Source of the DNA: Paenibacillus sp. MZ04-78.2
GTDB taxonomy: Bacteria > Bacillota > Bacilli > Paenibacillales > NBRC-103111
Direction of reading: 5' to 3'
Assembly: GCF_024213375.1 (NCBI RefSeq)
Contig: NZ_JANAVJ010000004.1
Coordinates: 1 to 64,000, forward strand
DNA length: 64,000 nt
The number at the start of each line of letters is the position of its first letter. Position 1 is the stretch's first letter. Both the position numbers and the translations under genes were made by a program. The notes below the pieces were generated by a model, which saw only the letters and a program-made list of their open reading frames with translations, was not told where the DNA came from and made no database searches. Positions 17,632 through 28,456 of the stretch are shown here, one piece after another.

Positions 17632-18747
17632 CTATTCGCCTAAAAAGGCCTTTTTCATCCGCTCGAAAATCGATTCATTTTGCTCGTGCGTATGCTCGCC
17701 GCTGTGCCGTGCGAATTCGCGCAGCAGCTCCCGCTGCTCGTCGTTCATGTTGGTCGGCGTCACGACGACCACCTTCACGTGCTGATCGCCTTGACCGTAC
17801 CCGCGAAGCCGTGGAACGCCTTTGCCTTTCAGGCGGAAATACGTATCCGTCTGCGTACCGGCCGGAATTTTCAGCTTCACTTTCTCGGTCAGCGTCGGAA
17901 TTTCGATCTCGTCCCCAAGCGCCGCTTGCGCGAACGTCAGAGGCACTTCGCAATAAATATCGTCGCCTTCCCGCTCGAAAAATTCATGCGATTTGACGCG
18001 AATCACGACGTACAGGTCTCCCGGAGGACCTCCCCGCGTCCCTGCTTCGCCTTCTCCCGTGACGCGAAGCTGTGCCCCATCGTCCACGCCCGCTGGAATG
18101 TTCAGGCTGATCGTGCGCTGCTTCTTGACTTTCCCCGAGCCATGGCACGTTCCGCATTTGTCTTTGATGATTCTTCCCTGCCCTTGACAAGCAGAGCACA
18201 CCCGGCGGTTGACGATTCGCCCGAAAGCCGTATTTTGCACGACTTCCTGCTGTCCCGACCCGTGACAGACGCCGCACGTTTCAGGCTTCGTTCCCTGCTT
18301 CGCTCCGCTGCCGTGACACGTATCGCACGTTTCCGTGCGGGGAATGTTGATTTCGGTTTTTTTGCCGAATACCGCTTCCTTGAATTCGACGGTCAGCGTA
18401 TATTGCAGGTCGTTACCCCGTTGCGGCGCGTTCGGGTTGCGCCGCTGGCCGCCGCCGAAGAACATGTCGAAAATATCGCCAAAGCCGCCGAAGTCGGCGC
18501 CGTTAAAACCGCCACCCATACCTTGATTCGGATCGACATGGCCGAAGCGGTCGTACTGCGCTTTCTTCTGATCGTCGCTCAGCACGTCGTACGCTTCCTT
18601 CGCTTCTTTGAACTTGGCCTCCGCATCGTCCGCCTTGTTCACGTCCGGGTGGTATTGGCGGGCGAGACTACGGTAAGCTTTCTTGATATCCTCTTGGGAA
18701 GCGTCCTTGCCTACGCCAAGCACTTCATAGTAATCGCGTTTACTCAT
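17632..18747 (-). CDS. dnaJ: Chaperone DnaJ
   Basis: Hsp40 co-chaperone that delivers substrates to DnaK and stimulates its ATPase. The J domain (residues 1-70) carries YHPDVNK. A Gly/Phe-rich stretch ([23 protein letters not shown]) follows. The zinc-binding domain has four CxxCxGxG repeats ([32 protein letters not shown]), and the C-terminal substrate-binding barrels complete the protein. The length of 371 residues is typical. It is the distal gene of the hrcA-chaperonin-grpE-dnaK-dnaJ group. Confidence 0.98.
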   Translation of the reverse strand: MSKRDYYEVLGVGKDASQEDIKKAYRSLARQYHPDVNKADDAEAKFKEAKEAYDVLSDDQKKAQYDRFGHVDPNQGMGGGFNGADFGGFGDIFDMFFGGGQRRNPNAPQRGNDLQYTLTVEFKEAVFGKKTEINIPRTETCDTCHGSGAKQGTKPETCGVCHGSGQQEVVQNTAFGRIVNRRVCSACQGQGRIIKDKCGTCHGSGKVKKQRTISLNIPAGVDDGAQLRVTGEGEAGTRGGPPGDLYVVIRVKSHEFFEREGDDIYCEVPLTFAQAALGDEIEIPTLTEKVKLKIPAGTQTDTYFRLKGKGVPRLRGYGQGDQHVKVVVVTPTNMNDEQRELLREFARHSGEHTHEQNESIFERMKKAFLGE

Positions 18748-18780
18748 CGTTCCACTCCCACTCCCCGGGCGACAAACGGA

Positions 18781-18809
18781 AAGTCAAAGCCGAATGCCGG
18801 CTTTGACTT
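18781..18809 (-). other. Perfect 12-bp hairpin in the dnaK-dnaJ spacer
   Basis: AAGTCAAAGCCG and CGGCTTTGACTT face each other across a five-base loop; a flanking GG/CC extends the stem past one bulge. No T run follows in either direction, so it is not a standard terminator. It may set the relative stability or readthrough of the dnaK and dnaJ messages. Confidence 0.7.
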
Positions 18810-18829
18810 CCTGCTAACCGCAAGGGTTA

Positions 18830-20746
<1,917 letters not shown>

Positions 20747-21355
20747 TTATGAGCTCACTTTGACCATGGCTGGTCGGATGACTTTGTCTTTCAGCAGGTA
20801 GCCCGCTTGCACTTCTTCCACGACGATGCCTTCCTCGTACTCATCGGATTCCACCTGCATGATGGCTTGATGGTACTCGGGATTGAAAGGTTGACCGACC
20901 GCTTCCATCTTTTGCAAGCCTTCGCTTGTCAGCACTTGCTCCAGCTGGCGGAAAATCATATCGATCCCTTTCGTCAAAGCTTCGTAATCACTGCTGTCCT
21001 TGCTGGCGGCAAGCGCCCGGTCGAAGTTGTCGACCACCGGAAGCAGCTGCTCGATCAGCTTGAACGAAGCATATTTGGCAAACTCTTCTTTTTCCTTTTG
21101 CGTGCGGCGTCTGAAGTTGTCAAAATCAGCCTGCGCCCTCAAAAAACGCTGGTGATTTTCCTCCGCTTGTTTTTTGAGCTCTTCCACTTCCAGATGGACT
21201 GCCTCCTGAGCCTCCGATTGGCTGGTTGCCTGTTCTGTATCGGCAGCGCCTTCGGTCGATGCTCCGTCGCCATATGTAGCTCCGGCTTCTTGCTCCTTAG
21301 TTTCGACGTCCGTCTCCGGCCGTCCGTTCGCTTGCTCTTTTTGTTCCGCGTTCAA
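20747..21355 (-). CDS. grpE: Nucleotide exchange factor GrpE
   Basis: Releases ADP from DnaK. An acidic Glu/Thr-rich N-terminus (about 60 residues) precedes a long coiled coil (VEELKKQAEENHQRFLRAQ, then FDNFRRRTQKEKEEFAKYAS) and the C-terminal beta domain, which contains FNPEYHQAIM and VLKDKVIRPAMVKV-type sequence (LLKDKVIRPAMVKVS). A TTG at 21355 is chosen because AAGGAGG lies eight bases upstream; the in-frame GTG nine bases earlier is inside that Shine-Dalgarno sequence. Confidence 0.95.
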   Translation of the reverse strand: MNAEQKEQANGRPETDVETKEQEAGATYGDGASTEGAADTEQATSQSEAQEAVHLEVEELKKQAEENHQRFLRAQADFDNFRRRTQKEKEEFAKYASFKLIEQLLPVVDNFDRALAASKDSSDYEALTKGIDMIFRQLEQVLTSEGLQKMEAVGQPFNPEYHQAIMQVESDEYEEGIVVEEVQAGYLLKDKVIRPAMVKVSS

Positions 21356-21453
21356 TTGTGTCACCTCCTTAACCGAATCGACCGTCCGGCCTGTCTATCT
21401 CTACTTATTGTAACCATCCCTTGCGGGCGGGAAACGCCCGGCATGCTTGGCCC

Positions 21454-22992
21454 CTACTCTTCCGTGCGCGGACGCATCTTAATGACCGTATGGATGCGAA
21501 GCACCGCGCACGCCACCTCGCCGGCAGCCTTCAACGCATGCAGCTTCACCTCCGCCGGGTCGACGACGCCGGCGGCCATCATATCCGCGACGCTTCCGGT
21601 ATCGCAGTCGATACCGAGCGCGTCGTTGCCGGAAGCGATTTGCGCCGCCTTCACCTCTTCGACTTTCTCCAGAGGGTTGTAGCCCGCGTTCACGACGATT
21701 TGGGCCAGCGGCTTGCGCAGCGCCTGCGCGACGGCGGCAATGCCGAAACCCTCCATGCCCTGCACCGTCTCCCGGTGGCGGTCAAGCTCGTGGGCGACGG
21801 CCATTTCGGACGCCCCGCCGCCGGGCAAGCAGCCGCCTCGCAGCGCGGCCTGCACGCTTGAAGCCGCGTCACGAGCGATGCGCAGACGCTCGCCGACCAC
21901 CTCGCTCGTGCTGGCGCCCACGACGATGGATACTTGCGTGCGGCCTTTGCCTTCGGCCATCCGTACGCTTTCCAGACGCTCGTCGTAAGCGACGTGCCCG
22001 GCGAAGCCGAGATAGCCCGCCAGCTCCGAGGCAGGCTTGCACAGCCCGCTGCGGCGGATCGGCCGCGCGCCGGTGTATTCGGCGATGCGGCGCAGCTCCG
22101 CGCGCGGCAGGCGCTGCAGCACCATGATCCCATGGTCGGTACAAAACTGCTCCGCCTCGGGGTCGACGCCCCGCTCCGAGGCCACGAAGCCGACGCGCAG
22201 CTCGACGAGCTTCTCCAAGAGGACACGGAACTGCTCCCGCAGCTGCGTCTGCTTGTGGAAGCCCGCATCGGTCATGAGCGCTTCCTCATCGACCGTCTCC
22301 GGCTCGAACGCATCCTGGAACAGCAGCACCTGCGCCGTATCCGGCGGAAAATCAAGCTGAGCATTGGCCGGCTTTTTGTTAATCAACAGGCCCGGCCACA
22401 CTTCGTTCGCCGCTTTTCCGTGCGACATTACGACGTCGGAGAAGCGGAAGTGCGGCTCCCGCAGCTTCGCCGGGCCTAGACGCTTCGCTCCTTCGACGAT
22501 CAGCTTGGCGAGGTCGGCGTGTTCCCGCCCGGCAACGTACGCGATCCGGTACAGCAGCGGATCGCTCATTCCTTCCAGAGGACGCGCCCGGCGGGCCAGC
22601 GACTCCAGCGCCGCGGCCACGCCGTTCTGCACCCCGCGGACGACCTTCGCCACCGGTACGCCCCGCGTGACCTGCGCCACGCCTTCGGTGACCAATGCGC
22701 CCGCTAGCACGGTAGCCGTCGTCGTGCCGTCCCCAACCTGATGCTGCTGGGAACGGGCGACTTGAATGAGCAGTCTCGCAGCGGGGTGGGTGACGTCCAT
22801 CTTTTCCAAAATGGTCACGCCGTCATTCGTAATGACGACTTCCCCCTGCGTCCCGACCAGCATCGTATCGAGCCCCTTCGGTCCGAGGGTCCCTTCCACC
22901 GCGGAGCAAATGGCGCGGATCGCATTCGCGTTGTTCCGCAGCGTGGCAAACGCCTCTTCGCCTTCCTGACCTGTCGGCTTGATTTGGCTCAT
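21454..22992 (-). CDS. Group III (thermosome/CCT-like) chaperonin in the hrcA-dnaK operon
   Basis: ATP-dependent folding machine of the archaeal/eukaryotic TCP-1 type, not GroEL. Signatures are [11 protein letters not shown] (residues 36-46), [19 protein letters not shown] and [16 protein letters not shown], with the Asp residues of NDG and GDGTTT placed for ATP hydrolysis. The C-terminal equatorial part has [31 protein letters not shown] and [12 protein letters not shown], as in thermosomes. It has 512 residues and no GGM tail. The ATG overlaps the hrcA stop (ATGA), so it is co-translated with the repressor gene. Known group III chaperonins of Firmicutes such as Carboxydothermus are also found within dnaK operons. 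A group II groEL would be expected elsewhere in the genome. Confidence 0.93.
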   Translation of the reverse strand: MSQIKPTGQEGEEAFATLRNNANAIRAICSAVEGTLGPKGLDTMLVGTQGEVVITNDGVTILEKMDVTHPAARLLIQVARSQQHQVGDGTTTATVLAGALVTEGVAQVTRGVPVAKVVRGVQNGVAAALESLARRARPLEGMSDPLLYRIAYVAGREHADLAKLIVEGAKRLGPAKLREPHFRFSDVVMSHGKAANEVWPGLLINKKPANAQLDFPPDTAQVLLFQDAFEPETVDEEALMTDAGFHKQTQLREQFRVLLEKLVELRVGFVASERGVDPEAEQFCTDHGIMVLQRLPRAELRRIAEYTGARPIRRSGLCKPASELAGYLGFAGHVAYDERLESVRMAEGKGRTQVSIVVGASTSEVVGERLRIARDAASSVQAALRGGCLPGGGASEMAVAHELDRHRETVQGMEGFGIAAVAQALRKPLAQIVVNAGYNPLEKVEEVKAAQIASGNDALGIDCDTGSVADMMAAGVVDPAEVKLHALKAAGEVACAVLRIHTVIKMRPRTEE

Positions 22993-24020
22993 TTGTACCA
23001 ACGCCCCATTAACTGATTCAAATCTTTCGTCAAATGATCGAGCAGCTTGATGACTTTACCGTAATCCATCCGCGTCGGTCCGAGGATGCCGATCGTCCCA
23101 AGCAGCTGCCCGTCTATCGAGTACGAAGCGGTGATCAGACTGCAATCGTTCACGGCTTCCAGCTTGTTCTCGCTGCCGATCCGCACCAGTATCCCGTTCG
23201 TTTCGCCGGTTCCGTCAAACAGCTGCACCAGCTTAGGCCCTTCGGCGAGCAAGTCCAGAATGCTTTTCACTTTATCGACATCCTTGAACTCGGGCTGCGT
23301 CAGCATGTTCGTCGTGCCGCCAAGGAAAATCCGCTCTTCCTCTCCGCGGTCCATCACGTGATCCAGCATGAGCAGCAGCTCTTCGTAGCCGGAGACGTAA
23401 CTGCTCAGCTCCGAGGCGATCTCCGTGTAAAGCTTCGACTTGAAATGAAGCAGCGGCACGTTCTTGAGCCGGGCATTGAGCAGGTTGACGAACTTCTCGA
23501 TCTCCGACATCGGAACGCCCTCGGGAATCGTGACGGTCTTGTTCTCCACCTGTCCGGTATTGGTCACGATAATCGCAACAGCCGCCCGCTCGTTGAGCGG
23601 AACGATCTGCAAATGCTTCATTGTCGTGCCCAGCATCTCCGGTCCCATGACGATGGACGTATAGTTCGTCAATTGAGACAAAATTTGCGCCACATGCTGG
23701 ATGGTACGTTCCATCTCCTGCATTTTTTCGGCAAAAAACTGCTTGAGCATGTCGACATCCTGAACAGGAAGCTGGTTATAATGCATCAGATGATCGACGT
23801 AATATCGGTAGCCCTTGTGGGAAGGAATTCGGCCGGCCGACGTGTGCGGCTGCTCCAGAAAGCCCATTTCCTCCAGGTCGGACATTTCGTTGCGGATGGT
23901 GGCGGGGCTGAATCCCACGTTGCCGCGCTTGGATATGCTGCGGGAGCCGACCGGCTCAGCAGAACGGATGTAATCATCGACGATGGCACTTAAAATATGA
24001 CGTTGTCGTTCGGTTAGCAC
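22989..24020 (-). CDS. hrcA: Heat-inducible transcription repressor HrcA
   Basis: Represses heat-shock operons by binding CIRCE; its folding depends on GroE-type chaperonin in Bacillus. The N-terminal winged helix (LTERQRHILSAIVDDYIRSA, then EPVGSRSISKRG and FSPATIRNEMSDLEEMG) is followed by the GAF-like domain and the HrcA insert, and the C-terminus has LGPTRMDYGKVIKLLDHL. Length is 343. The start is GTG, with GGGGGG seven bases upstream. Its own gene follows a perfect CIRCE, so it is autoregulated. Confidence 0.97.
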   Translation of the reverse strand: MLTERQRHILSAIVDDYIRSAEPVGSRSISKRGNVGFSPATIRNEMSDLEEMGFLEQPHTSAGRIPSHKGYRYYVDHLMHYNQLPVQDVDMLKQFFAEKMQEMERTIQHVAQILSQLTNYTSIVMGPEMLGTTMKHLQIVPLNERAAVAIIVTNTGQVENKTVTIPEGVPMSEIEKFVNLLNARLKNVPLLHFKSKLYTEIASELSSYVSGYEELLLMLDHVMDRGEEERIFLGGTTNMLTQPEFKDVDKVKSILDLLAEGPKLVQLFDGTGETNGILVRIGSENKLEAVNDCSLITASYSIDGQLLGTIGILGPTRMDYGKVIKLLDHLTKDLNQLMGRWYK

Positions 24021-24067
24021 ACCAAGTCCCCCCTACTTTTTTCGGCCGAATGGAGGGTTGACTGCGT

Positions 24068-24116
24068 GAAAGGAACTGCAGCCTCCGGAAGCATAAGCCC
24101 CAACTGCAGTTCTTTC
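24068..24116 (-). other. Stem-loop in the 5' leader of the hrcA operon
   Basis: GAAAG-AACTGCAG pairs with CTGCAGTTCCTTTC across 22 bases with one bulged base. It lies in the 200-base leader between CIRCE and the hrcA start and has no following T run. It may affect message stability or translation at heat-shock temperature; this is inference. Confidence 0.55.
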
Positions 24117-24219
24117 CTCCGTCAAAAACATATCAGCCGAAAAACAAATATATTTAAAAGAAAATAAACCAAGGCATACCTCGCTCGCCTTGTATCTCAA
24201 CATTCAAACCGCTCTTTCG

Positions 24220-24246
24220 TTAGCACTCCGTGTTAGTGAGTGCTAA
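24220..24246. promoter_or_regulatory. CIRCE element (HrcA operator)
   Basis: TTAGCACTC, nine spacer bases, GAGTGCTAA: a perfect match to the consensus inverted repeat. It lies just downstream of the hrcA promoter and is the only copy in the window. It therefore puts hrcA, the thermosome-like chaperonin gene, grpE, dnaK and dnaJ under HrcA control. Confidence 0.98.
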
Positions 24247-24254
24247 GCTAATAC

Positions 24255-24280
24255 AAAAATAACAGACCCATAGGGTCTGT
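24255..24280 (-). terminator. Terminator of the GNAT gene, nested in the hrcA promoter
   Basis: ACAGACCC-TAT-GGGTCTGT then TATTTTT on the minus strand, starting seven bases after the acetyltransferase stop. The same bases form the spacer and -10 region of the hrcA promoter. Confidence 0.85.
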
Positions 24281-24285
24281 GTCAA
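24256..24285 (-). promoter_or_regulatory. SigA promoter of the hrcA operon
   Basis: TTGACA (24280-24285), 18-base spacer, TATTTT (24256-24261), ten bases before CIRCE. The -35 box is perfect and the -10 box moderate. The spacer is the stem-loop of the preceding gene's terminator. Confidence 0.75.
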
Positions 24286-24286
24286 G

Positions 24287-24754
24287 TCAGTCGAGCCGTT
24301 TCAGGACGGCGATTTCGTCGCAGCAATGCTGCTTTTTGCAGTGGATGCAGTCACGCCATACCTTCTCGGGGAAAATCTCCTTCTCAACAACGGCAAAGCC
24401 GTTTCTTTCGAAGAACGCCACCTCGTAGGTCAGCGCCATCACTTTCGGAATGCCCTGCTGCTTCGCTTCGTGCAGCAGCGAGTTGACGAGCGCCTTGCCG
24501 ATACCTTGACCTTTATATCCGTCCGAAACGCCGAGCGACCGGATCTCGACCAGATCCTGCCCGAGCCTTGTGAGCGAGCCGCAGCCTACAAGCTGACCGT
24601 CGATTTCCGCTACGACGAACGTATCGAGTTGCACAGACAGCGTCTCCTTGGAACGCGGGAGCATAATTCCTTTTTCAGCATAGCCTTGAATAATGTCGTA
24701 TAATGTGTCAATGTCCTGCGCGGTCGCTTTTCTGCAGGTCAAGGTCGTCGTCAT
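24287..24754 (-). CDS. GNAT N-acetyltransferase with C-terminal cysteine cluster
   Basis: Acetyl-CoA-dependent acyltransferase. The GNAT core shows IRSLGVSDGYKGQGIGKALV, the acetyl-CoA pyrophosphate loop, then FFERNGFAVVEKEIFPEKVW. The tail RDCIHCKKQHCCDEIAV holds four cysteines and recurs in ArgA-like acetyltransferases of Firmicutes, so glutamate or another amino acid is a possible substrate. The ATG at 24754 is set by AGGTGGG seven bases upstream. It is a monocistron ending in the terminator that overlaps the hrcA promoter. Confidence 0.85.
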   Translation of the reverse strand: MTTTLTCRKATAQDIDTLYDIIQGYAEKGIMLPRSKETLSVQLDTFVVAEIDGQLVGCGSLTRLGQDLVEIRSLGVSDGYKGQGIGKALVNSLLHEAKQQGIPKVMALTYEVAFFERNGFAVVEKEIFPEKVWRDCIHCKKQHCCDEIAVLKRLD

Positions 24755-24837
24755 AGCGGTTCCCACCTATCGCCTAGTAATATCTCATGGAGAAAATGAT
24801 ATGAATAAATATACAACAAGACGTATAAAGGATCAAC

Positions 24838-26010
24838 CTATTTTGACGTATTTTTTACAGCTCCCAAAAATTCGCCGAACACTTCGTTTCCGAGCAGCAC
24901 GCCGCGCTTACTCAGCTTATAGCCCCCGGCGCTCGCCTCCAGCAACCCGAGGCTGCATTGCCGCTGGAGCACGTGCCCGAACACGTCGTCCAGTTCCATG
25001 CCGAACTGCTCGTTAAAATCCGCCTTGCGCACGCCGCCGAGCATCCGCAGCCCGACCATCATGAAATCTTCCATCGCTTCATGAACTTCCACCGCGTTCT
25101 TCTCCAACAGCGGCAGCCCGCTGCGCGTCGCGTCGATATAAGGCTGAACGCCTTTAATATTCACGTGCCGCTGACCGTGGACATAACCGTGAGCCCCAGC
25201 TCCAAGGCCGTAATAGCTCTGATTGCGCCAGTACATCGCGTTATGCCGGCTCTCGTATCCGGGTCTGGCGAAGTTGCTGATCTCATACTGCCCGTAGCCA
25301 GCCGAGCACAGCCGTTCCATAATCAGCAGAAACATGCCGATTTCCTCATCTTCTTCGGGAAGCGGGAGCTGTCCGCGCTCATAGAGCGTGTGGAACAACG
25401 TATTCTCTTCCACCTTTAAGCTGTAGATCGAGTAGTGCGGCAGGTCCAGCGCGAGCGCTTCCTTCAGCGTCGCTTCCATTACCGTCTTGGTCTGCTTCGG
25501 CAGTCCGAACATCAGATCGATGGACAGATTCGTAAACCCGGCCTTCCGCGCGTTCTCCAAGCTCCGGTATACGTCGTCGGTATTGTGGATGCGCCCGATA
25601 CCTTCAAGCAGCCCGTTGTCGAACGATTGCACCCCGAAGCTGATCCGGTTGACGCCTCCTTCTTTCATCGCTTGCAGCTTCTCCAGATCGGTTGTGCCCG
25701 GATTCGCCTCCATCGTGAATTCCAGCTGCGGCGACCAGGCCGGGAAATAAGCGCGGACACGGCGCAAAAATACTTCCATCTGCTCCGGCGTCAACACCGT
25801 CGGCGTTCCGCCTCCGACGAAGATCGTCTCGATCTCCCCCGGCGGGACCGTCTGCACCGTCCGTTCCATTTCGCGCTCAAGCGCATCCAGGTAATCCATG
25901 ACAGGCTGGCCTTTCAACACGTAGGAATTGAAATCGCAATAGTGGCACTTGTTCGTGCAAAAAGGGATATGAATATACACCGCTTGGGGTGTCTGGGTTC
26001 GCTGCAGCAT
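24838..26010 (-). CDS. hemW: Heme chaperone HemW (radical SAM, HemN-like)
   Basis: Radical-SAM family protein that binds heme and is thought to hand it to target proteins; formerly annotated as oxygen-independent coproporphyrinogen oxidase. The cluster motif is HIPFCTNKCHYCDF near residue 15, followed by FVGGGTPTVL and RISFGVQSF. The true HemN N-terminal extension is missing, and the cluster lacks the fourth Cys of HemN, which points to HemW. It has 390 residues and a C-terminal HemW domain. It lies downstream of lepA, as in Bacillus (lepA-hemW-hrcA order). Confidence 0.92.
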   Translation of the reverse strand: MLQRTQTPQAVYIHIPFCTNKCHYCDFNSYVLKGQPVMDYLDALEREMERTVQTVPPGEIETIFVGGGTPTVLTPEQMEVFLRRVRAYFPAWSPQLEFTMEANPGTTDLEKLQAMKEGGVNRISFGVQSFDNGLLEGIGRIHNTDDVYRSLENARKAGFTNLSIDLMFGLPKQTKTVMEATLKEALALDLPHYSIYSLKVEENTLFHTLYERGQLPLPEEDEEIGMFLLIMERLCSAGYGQYEISNFARPGYESRHNAMYWRNQSYYGLGAGAHGYVHGQRHVNIKGVQPYIDATRSGLPLLEKNAVEVHEAMEDFMMVGLRMLGGVRKADFNEQFGMELDDVFGHVLQRQCSLGLLEASAGGYKLSKRGVLLGNEVFGEFLGAVKNTSK

Positions 26011-26029
26011 TTAGGTTCCCCCTAATGGC

Positions 26030-26072
26030 AAAAGCAGGCGTTCGGAACTCCGAAGCACCTGCCTGCTTTTTT
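26030..26072 (-). terminator. Hairpin terminator between lepA and hemW
   Basis: AAAAGCAGGC and GCCTGCTTTT form the stem with an inner CGGA/TCCG pairing. On the minus strand it starts immediately after the lepA stop and ends in TTTT. The run of six T lies on the plus-strand side, so termination of lepA may be partial. Confidence 0.65.
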
Positions 26073-26073
26073 C

Positions 26074-27888
26074 TTAGTTATCGTCGATCTTCAATACGGC
26101 CATAAACGCTTCCTGCGGCACTTCCACGCTGCCGACCTGCTTCATGCGCTTTTTGCCTTCCTTCTGCTTCTCCAGCAGCTTCCGCTTCCGCGAAATATCG
26201 CCGCCGTAGCATTTGGCAAGGACGTTCTTGCGCATCGCCTTCACCGTCTCACGCGCGATGACCTTCTGGCCGATCGCCGCCTGTACCGGCACCTCGAACA
26301 TTTGGCGCGGAATGAGCTCCTTCAGCTTCTCACAAATGATGCGCCCGCGGTGGAACGCCCGGTCGCGGTGAACGATGAACGAGAGCGCATCAACTTGCTC
26401 CCCGTTCAGCAGAATGTCCATTTTCACCAGATTGGAACGCTTGTAGCCCGAAAGTTCATAATCGAATGAAGCGTAGCCTTTGGTGCTCGATTTCAATTGG
26501 TCAAAGAAGTCGTAGACGATCTCCGACAGCGGAATATCGTAAGTGAGCGTCACGCGGGTCGTGTCGAGATATTCCATATTGATATATTCGCCGCGCTTGG
26601 ATTGGCACAGCTCCATGATGGCGCCGACATAATCGTTCGGGACAATGACGGACGCCTTGACGTAAGGCTCCTCAACGAAGTCGATTTTGCCCGGTTCCGG
26701 GAACAGCGACGGGTTCTCGATGTTCAGCTCTGTGCCGTTCGTCTGCGTCACGCGGAACACCACGCTCGGCGCGGTCGTAATGAGCGGAATGTTGAATTCG
26801 CGCTCGATCCGTTCTTGAATGATCTCCATGTGGAGCAGCCCCAAAAATCCGCAGCGGAAGCCGAAGCCGAGCGCCGTGGACGTCTCCGGCTCGAAGCTGA
26901 GCGACGCGTCGTTCAATTGCAGCTTCTCCAGCGCTTCGCGCAGATCGTTGTAATCGCTCGTTTCGATCGGATACAGTCCGCAGAATACCATCGGGTTGAT
27001 TTTGCGGTAGCCCGGCAGCGGCTCGGTTGTCGGATTTTTGGCGTCCGTTACTGTATCCCCGACCCGGGTATCGCCGACGTTCTTGATCCCCGCGACGACG
27101 AAGCCGACATCGCCGACCTCCAGCGAAGGAACCGAGTCCATGCGCGGCTTGAATGCGCCGACTTCGATGACCTCGAACGTTTTATCCGTCGCCATGAATT
27201 TGATTTTCGAGCCCGCTTTGATCGAGCCGTCGATAACGCGGACGTACACGATAACGCCCTTGTACGGGTCGAAGTGCGAGTCGAAAATGAGCGCCTTGAG
27301 CGGGTTGTCCGGATTTCCTGTCGGTGCGGGGACCTTCTGTACGACCTGCTCAAGAATTTCCTTAATTCCGATTCCGGCTTTGGCAGAAGCCAACACCGCA
27401 TCACTGGCGTCAAGTCCGATCACGTCCTCGACCTCCTGCTTCACCCGTTCCGGCTCCGCGCTTGGGAGGTCGATTTTGTTGATGACCGGCAAGATTTCCA
27501 GATTGTTGTCCAAAGCCAAGTAGACGTTGGCGAGCGTCTGCGCTTCAATCCCCTGCGCCGCGTCCACGACGAGCAGCGCGCCTTCACAGGCGGCAAGACT
27601 GCGGGAAACCTCGTACGTAAAGTCGACGTGTCCCGGCGTATCGATCAAATTCAATATATATTCTTCACCGTCGTCGGCCCGGTAGCTAAGGCGAACCGCC
27701 TGAAGCTTAATCGTGATGCCCCGCTCGCGCTCCAGATCCATCTGATCGAGCACCTGCTCCTGCATTTCACGCGACGTCAGCGCGCCGGTATATTCGAGGA
27801 TGCGGTCTGCAAGCGTCGATTTCCCATGGTCGATATGGGCGATGATACAAAAATTTCTTATTTTCTTTTGTCTGGCTTGGATATCCAT
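26074..27888 (-). CDS. lepA: Elongation factor 4 (LepA)
   Basis: Ribosome-dependent GTPase that back-translocates or remodels stalled ribosomes. G motifs are [12 protein letters not shown] (G1), RGITIK (G2), DTPGHVDF (G3) and NKIDLPSA (G4). The EF-G-like domains follow, and the LepA-specific C-terminus contains [20 protein letters not shown]. The ATG at 27888 ([13 protein letters not shown]) gives 604 residues, near the Bacillus form; an in-frame GTG 18 bases upstream is possible. Confidence 0.97.
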   Translation of the reverse strand: MDIQARQKKIRNFCIIAHIDHGKSTLADRILEYTGALTSREMQEQVLDQMDLERERGITIKLQAVRLSYRADDGEEYILNLIDTPGHVDFTYEVSRSLAACEGALLVVDAAQGIEAQTLANVYLALDNNLEILPVINKIDLPSAEPERVKQEVEDVIGLDASDAVLASAKAGIGIKEILEQVVQKVPAPTGNPDNPLKALIFDSHFDPYKGVIVYVRVIDGSIKAGSKIKFMATDKTFEVIEVGAFKPRMDSVPSLEVGDVGFVVAGIKNVGDTRVGDTVTDAKNPTTEPLPGYRKINPMVFCGLYPIETSDYNDLREALEKLQLNDASLSFEPETSTALGFGFRCGFLGLLHMEIIQERIEREFNIPLITTAPSVVFRVTQTNGTELNIENPSLFPEPGKIDFVEEPYVKASVIVPNDYVGAIMELCQSKRGEYINMEYLDTTRVTLTYDIPLSEIVYDFFDQLKSSTKGYASFDYELSGYKRSNLVKMDILLNGEQVDALSFIVHRDRAFHRGRIICEKLKELIPRQMFEVPVQAAIGQKVIARETVKAMRKNVLAKCYGGDISRKRKLLEKQKEGKKRMKQVGSVEVPQEAFMAVLKIDDN

Positions 27889-28012
27889 CGGCAGCTTTAC
27901 CCTCACTAACCTGCAAATTTACAATACTTCTAATTATAGCAGTTGTGAAGGCAGGCAGCAATGGAAACCCCTAAAACTTCCAAGCCTGTTCCGTTGCCGA
28001 AGACGGCAGCGC

Positions 28013-28414
28013 TTATGGACTTAACGCTTCAAATAGAGAGACGACGAGGCGGATGCCGTAGTACGCCGCAATCTGCAGCAGTTCTCCCGTCTTGTTCCCG
28101 ACACGGTTGATGCCCATGTTCGCAGCCGGGTCTTCCGGCATGGCCGGCTTCGCTTTGGCCTCCGCAGGCCGTTGCGCTTGCGGTTTAGGCGCCGGCCCCG
28201 CTGCATTCGCTCCGGCCGGTGGCGCGGCGACCGGTTTCCCTGTGGGCGCGGCGGTATACGCGTGCTGCTTCGCTTCCCCAGCCCCGGCCTGCGGCTTGGT
28301 CAGCGGGCCGTGAATCCGCTCAGTTCCTTGCGTGGCAAGCGCGACTCCGAAAAAGATGCAGAAGGCCATCGCCAACCCTACGGCGCCGACTTTGACGAAC
28401 GTATTTCCTCTCAC
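28013..28414 (-). CDS. Single-pass membrane protein at the yqxA position
   Basis: The 133-residue protein has one N-terminal membrane segment (VGAVGLAMAFCIFFGVALA), a long Ala/Pro/Lys-rich middle and a C-terminal amphipathic helix (LLQIAAYYGIRLVVSLFEAL). Its place between spoIIP and lepA is that of Bacillus yqxA (DUF3679), and the ends look alike. The identification rests mainly on position; the low-complexity middle is not shared. GTG is the start, with GAGGAG six bases upstream. It may act at the membrane during sporulation. Confidence 0.6.
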   Translation of the reverse strand: MRGNTFVKVGAVGLAMAFCIFFGVALATQGTERIHGPLTKPQAGAGEAKQHAYTAAPTGKPVAAPPAGANAAGPAPKPQAQRPAEAKAKPAMPEDPAANMGINRVGNKTGELLQIAAYYGIRLVVSLFEALSP

Positions 28415-28456
28415 CGCGCTCTCCTCTCTTTCTCCCCGGGGGCCCGGTACCGGCCG

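Noticed and set aside
26497-27909. 470-codon plus-strand frame opposite lepA
   Set aside because: Shadow frame created by codon bias of lepA; no recognisable domain.
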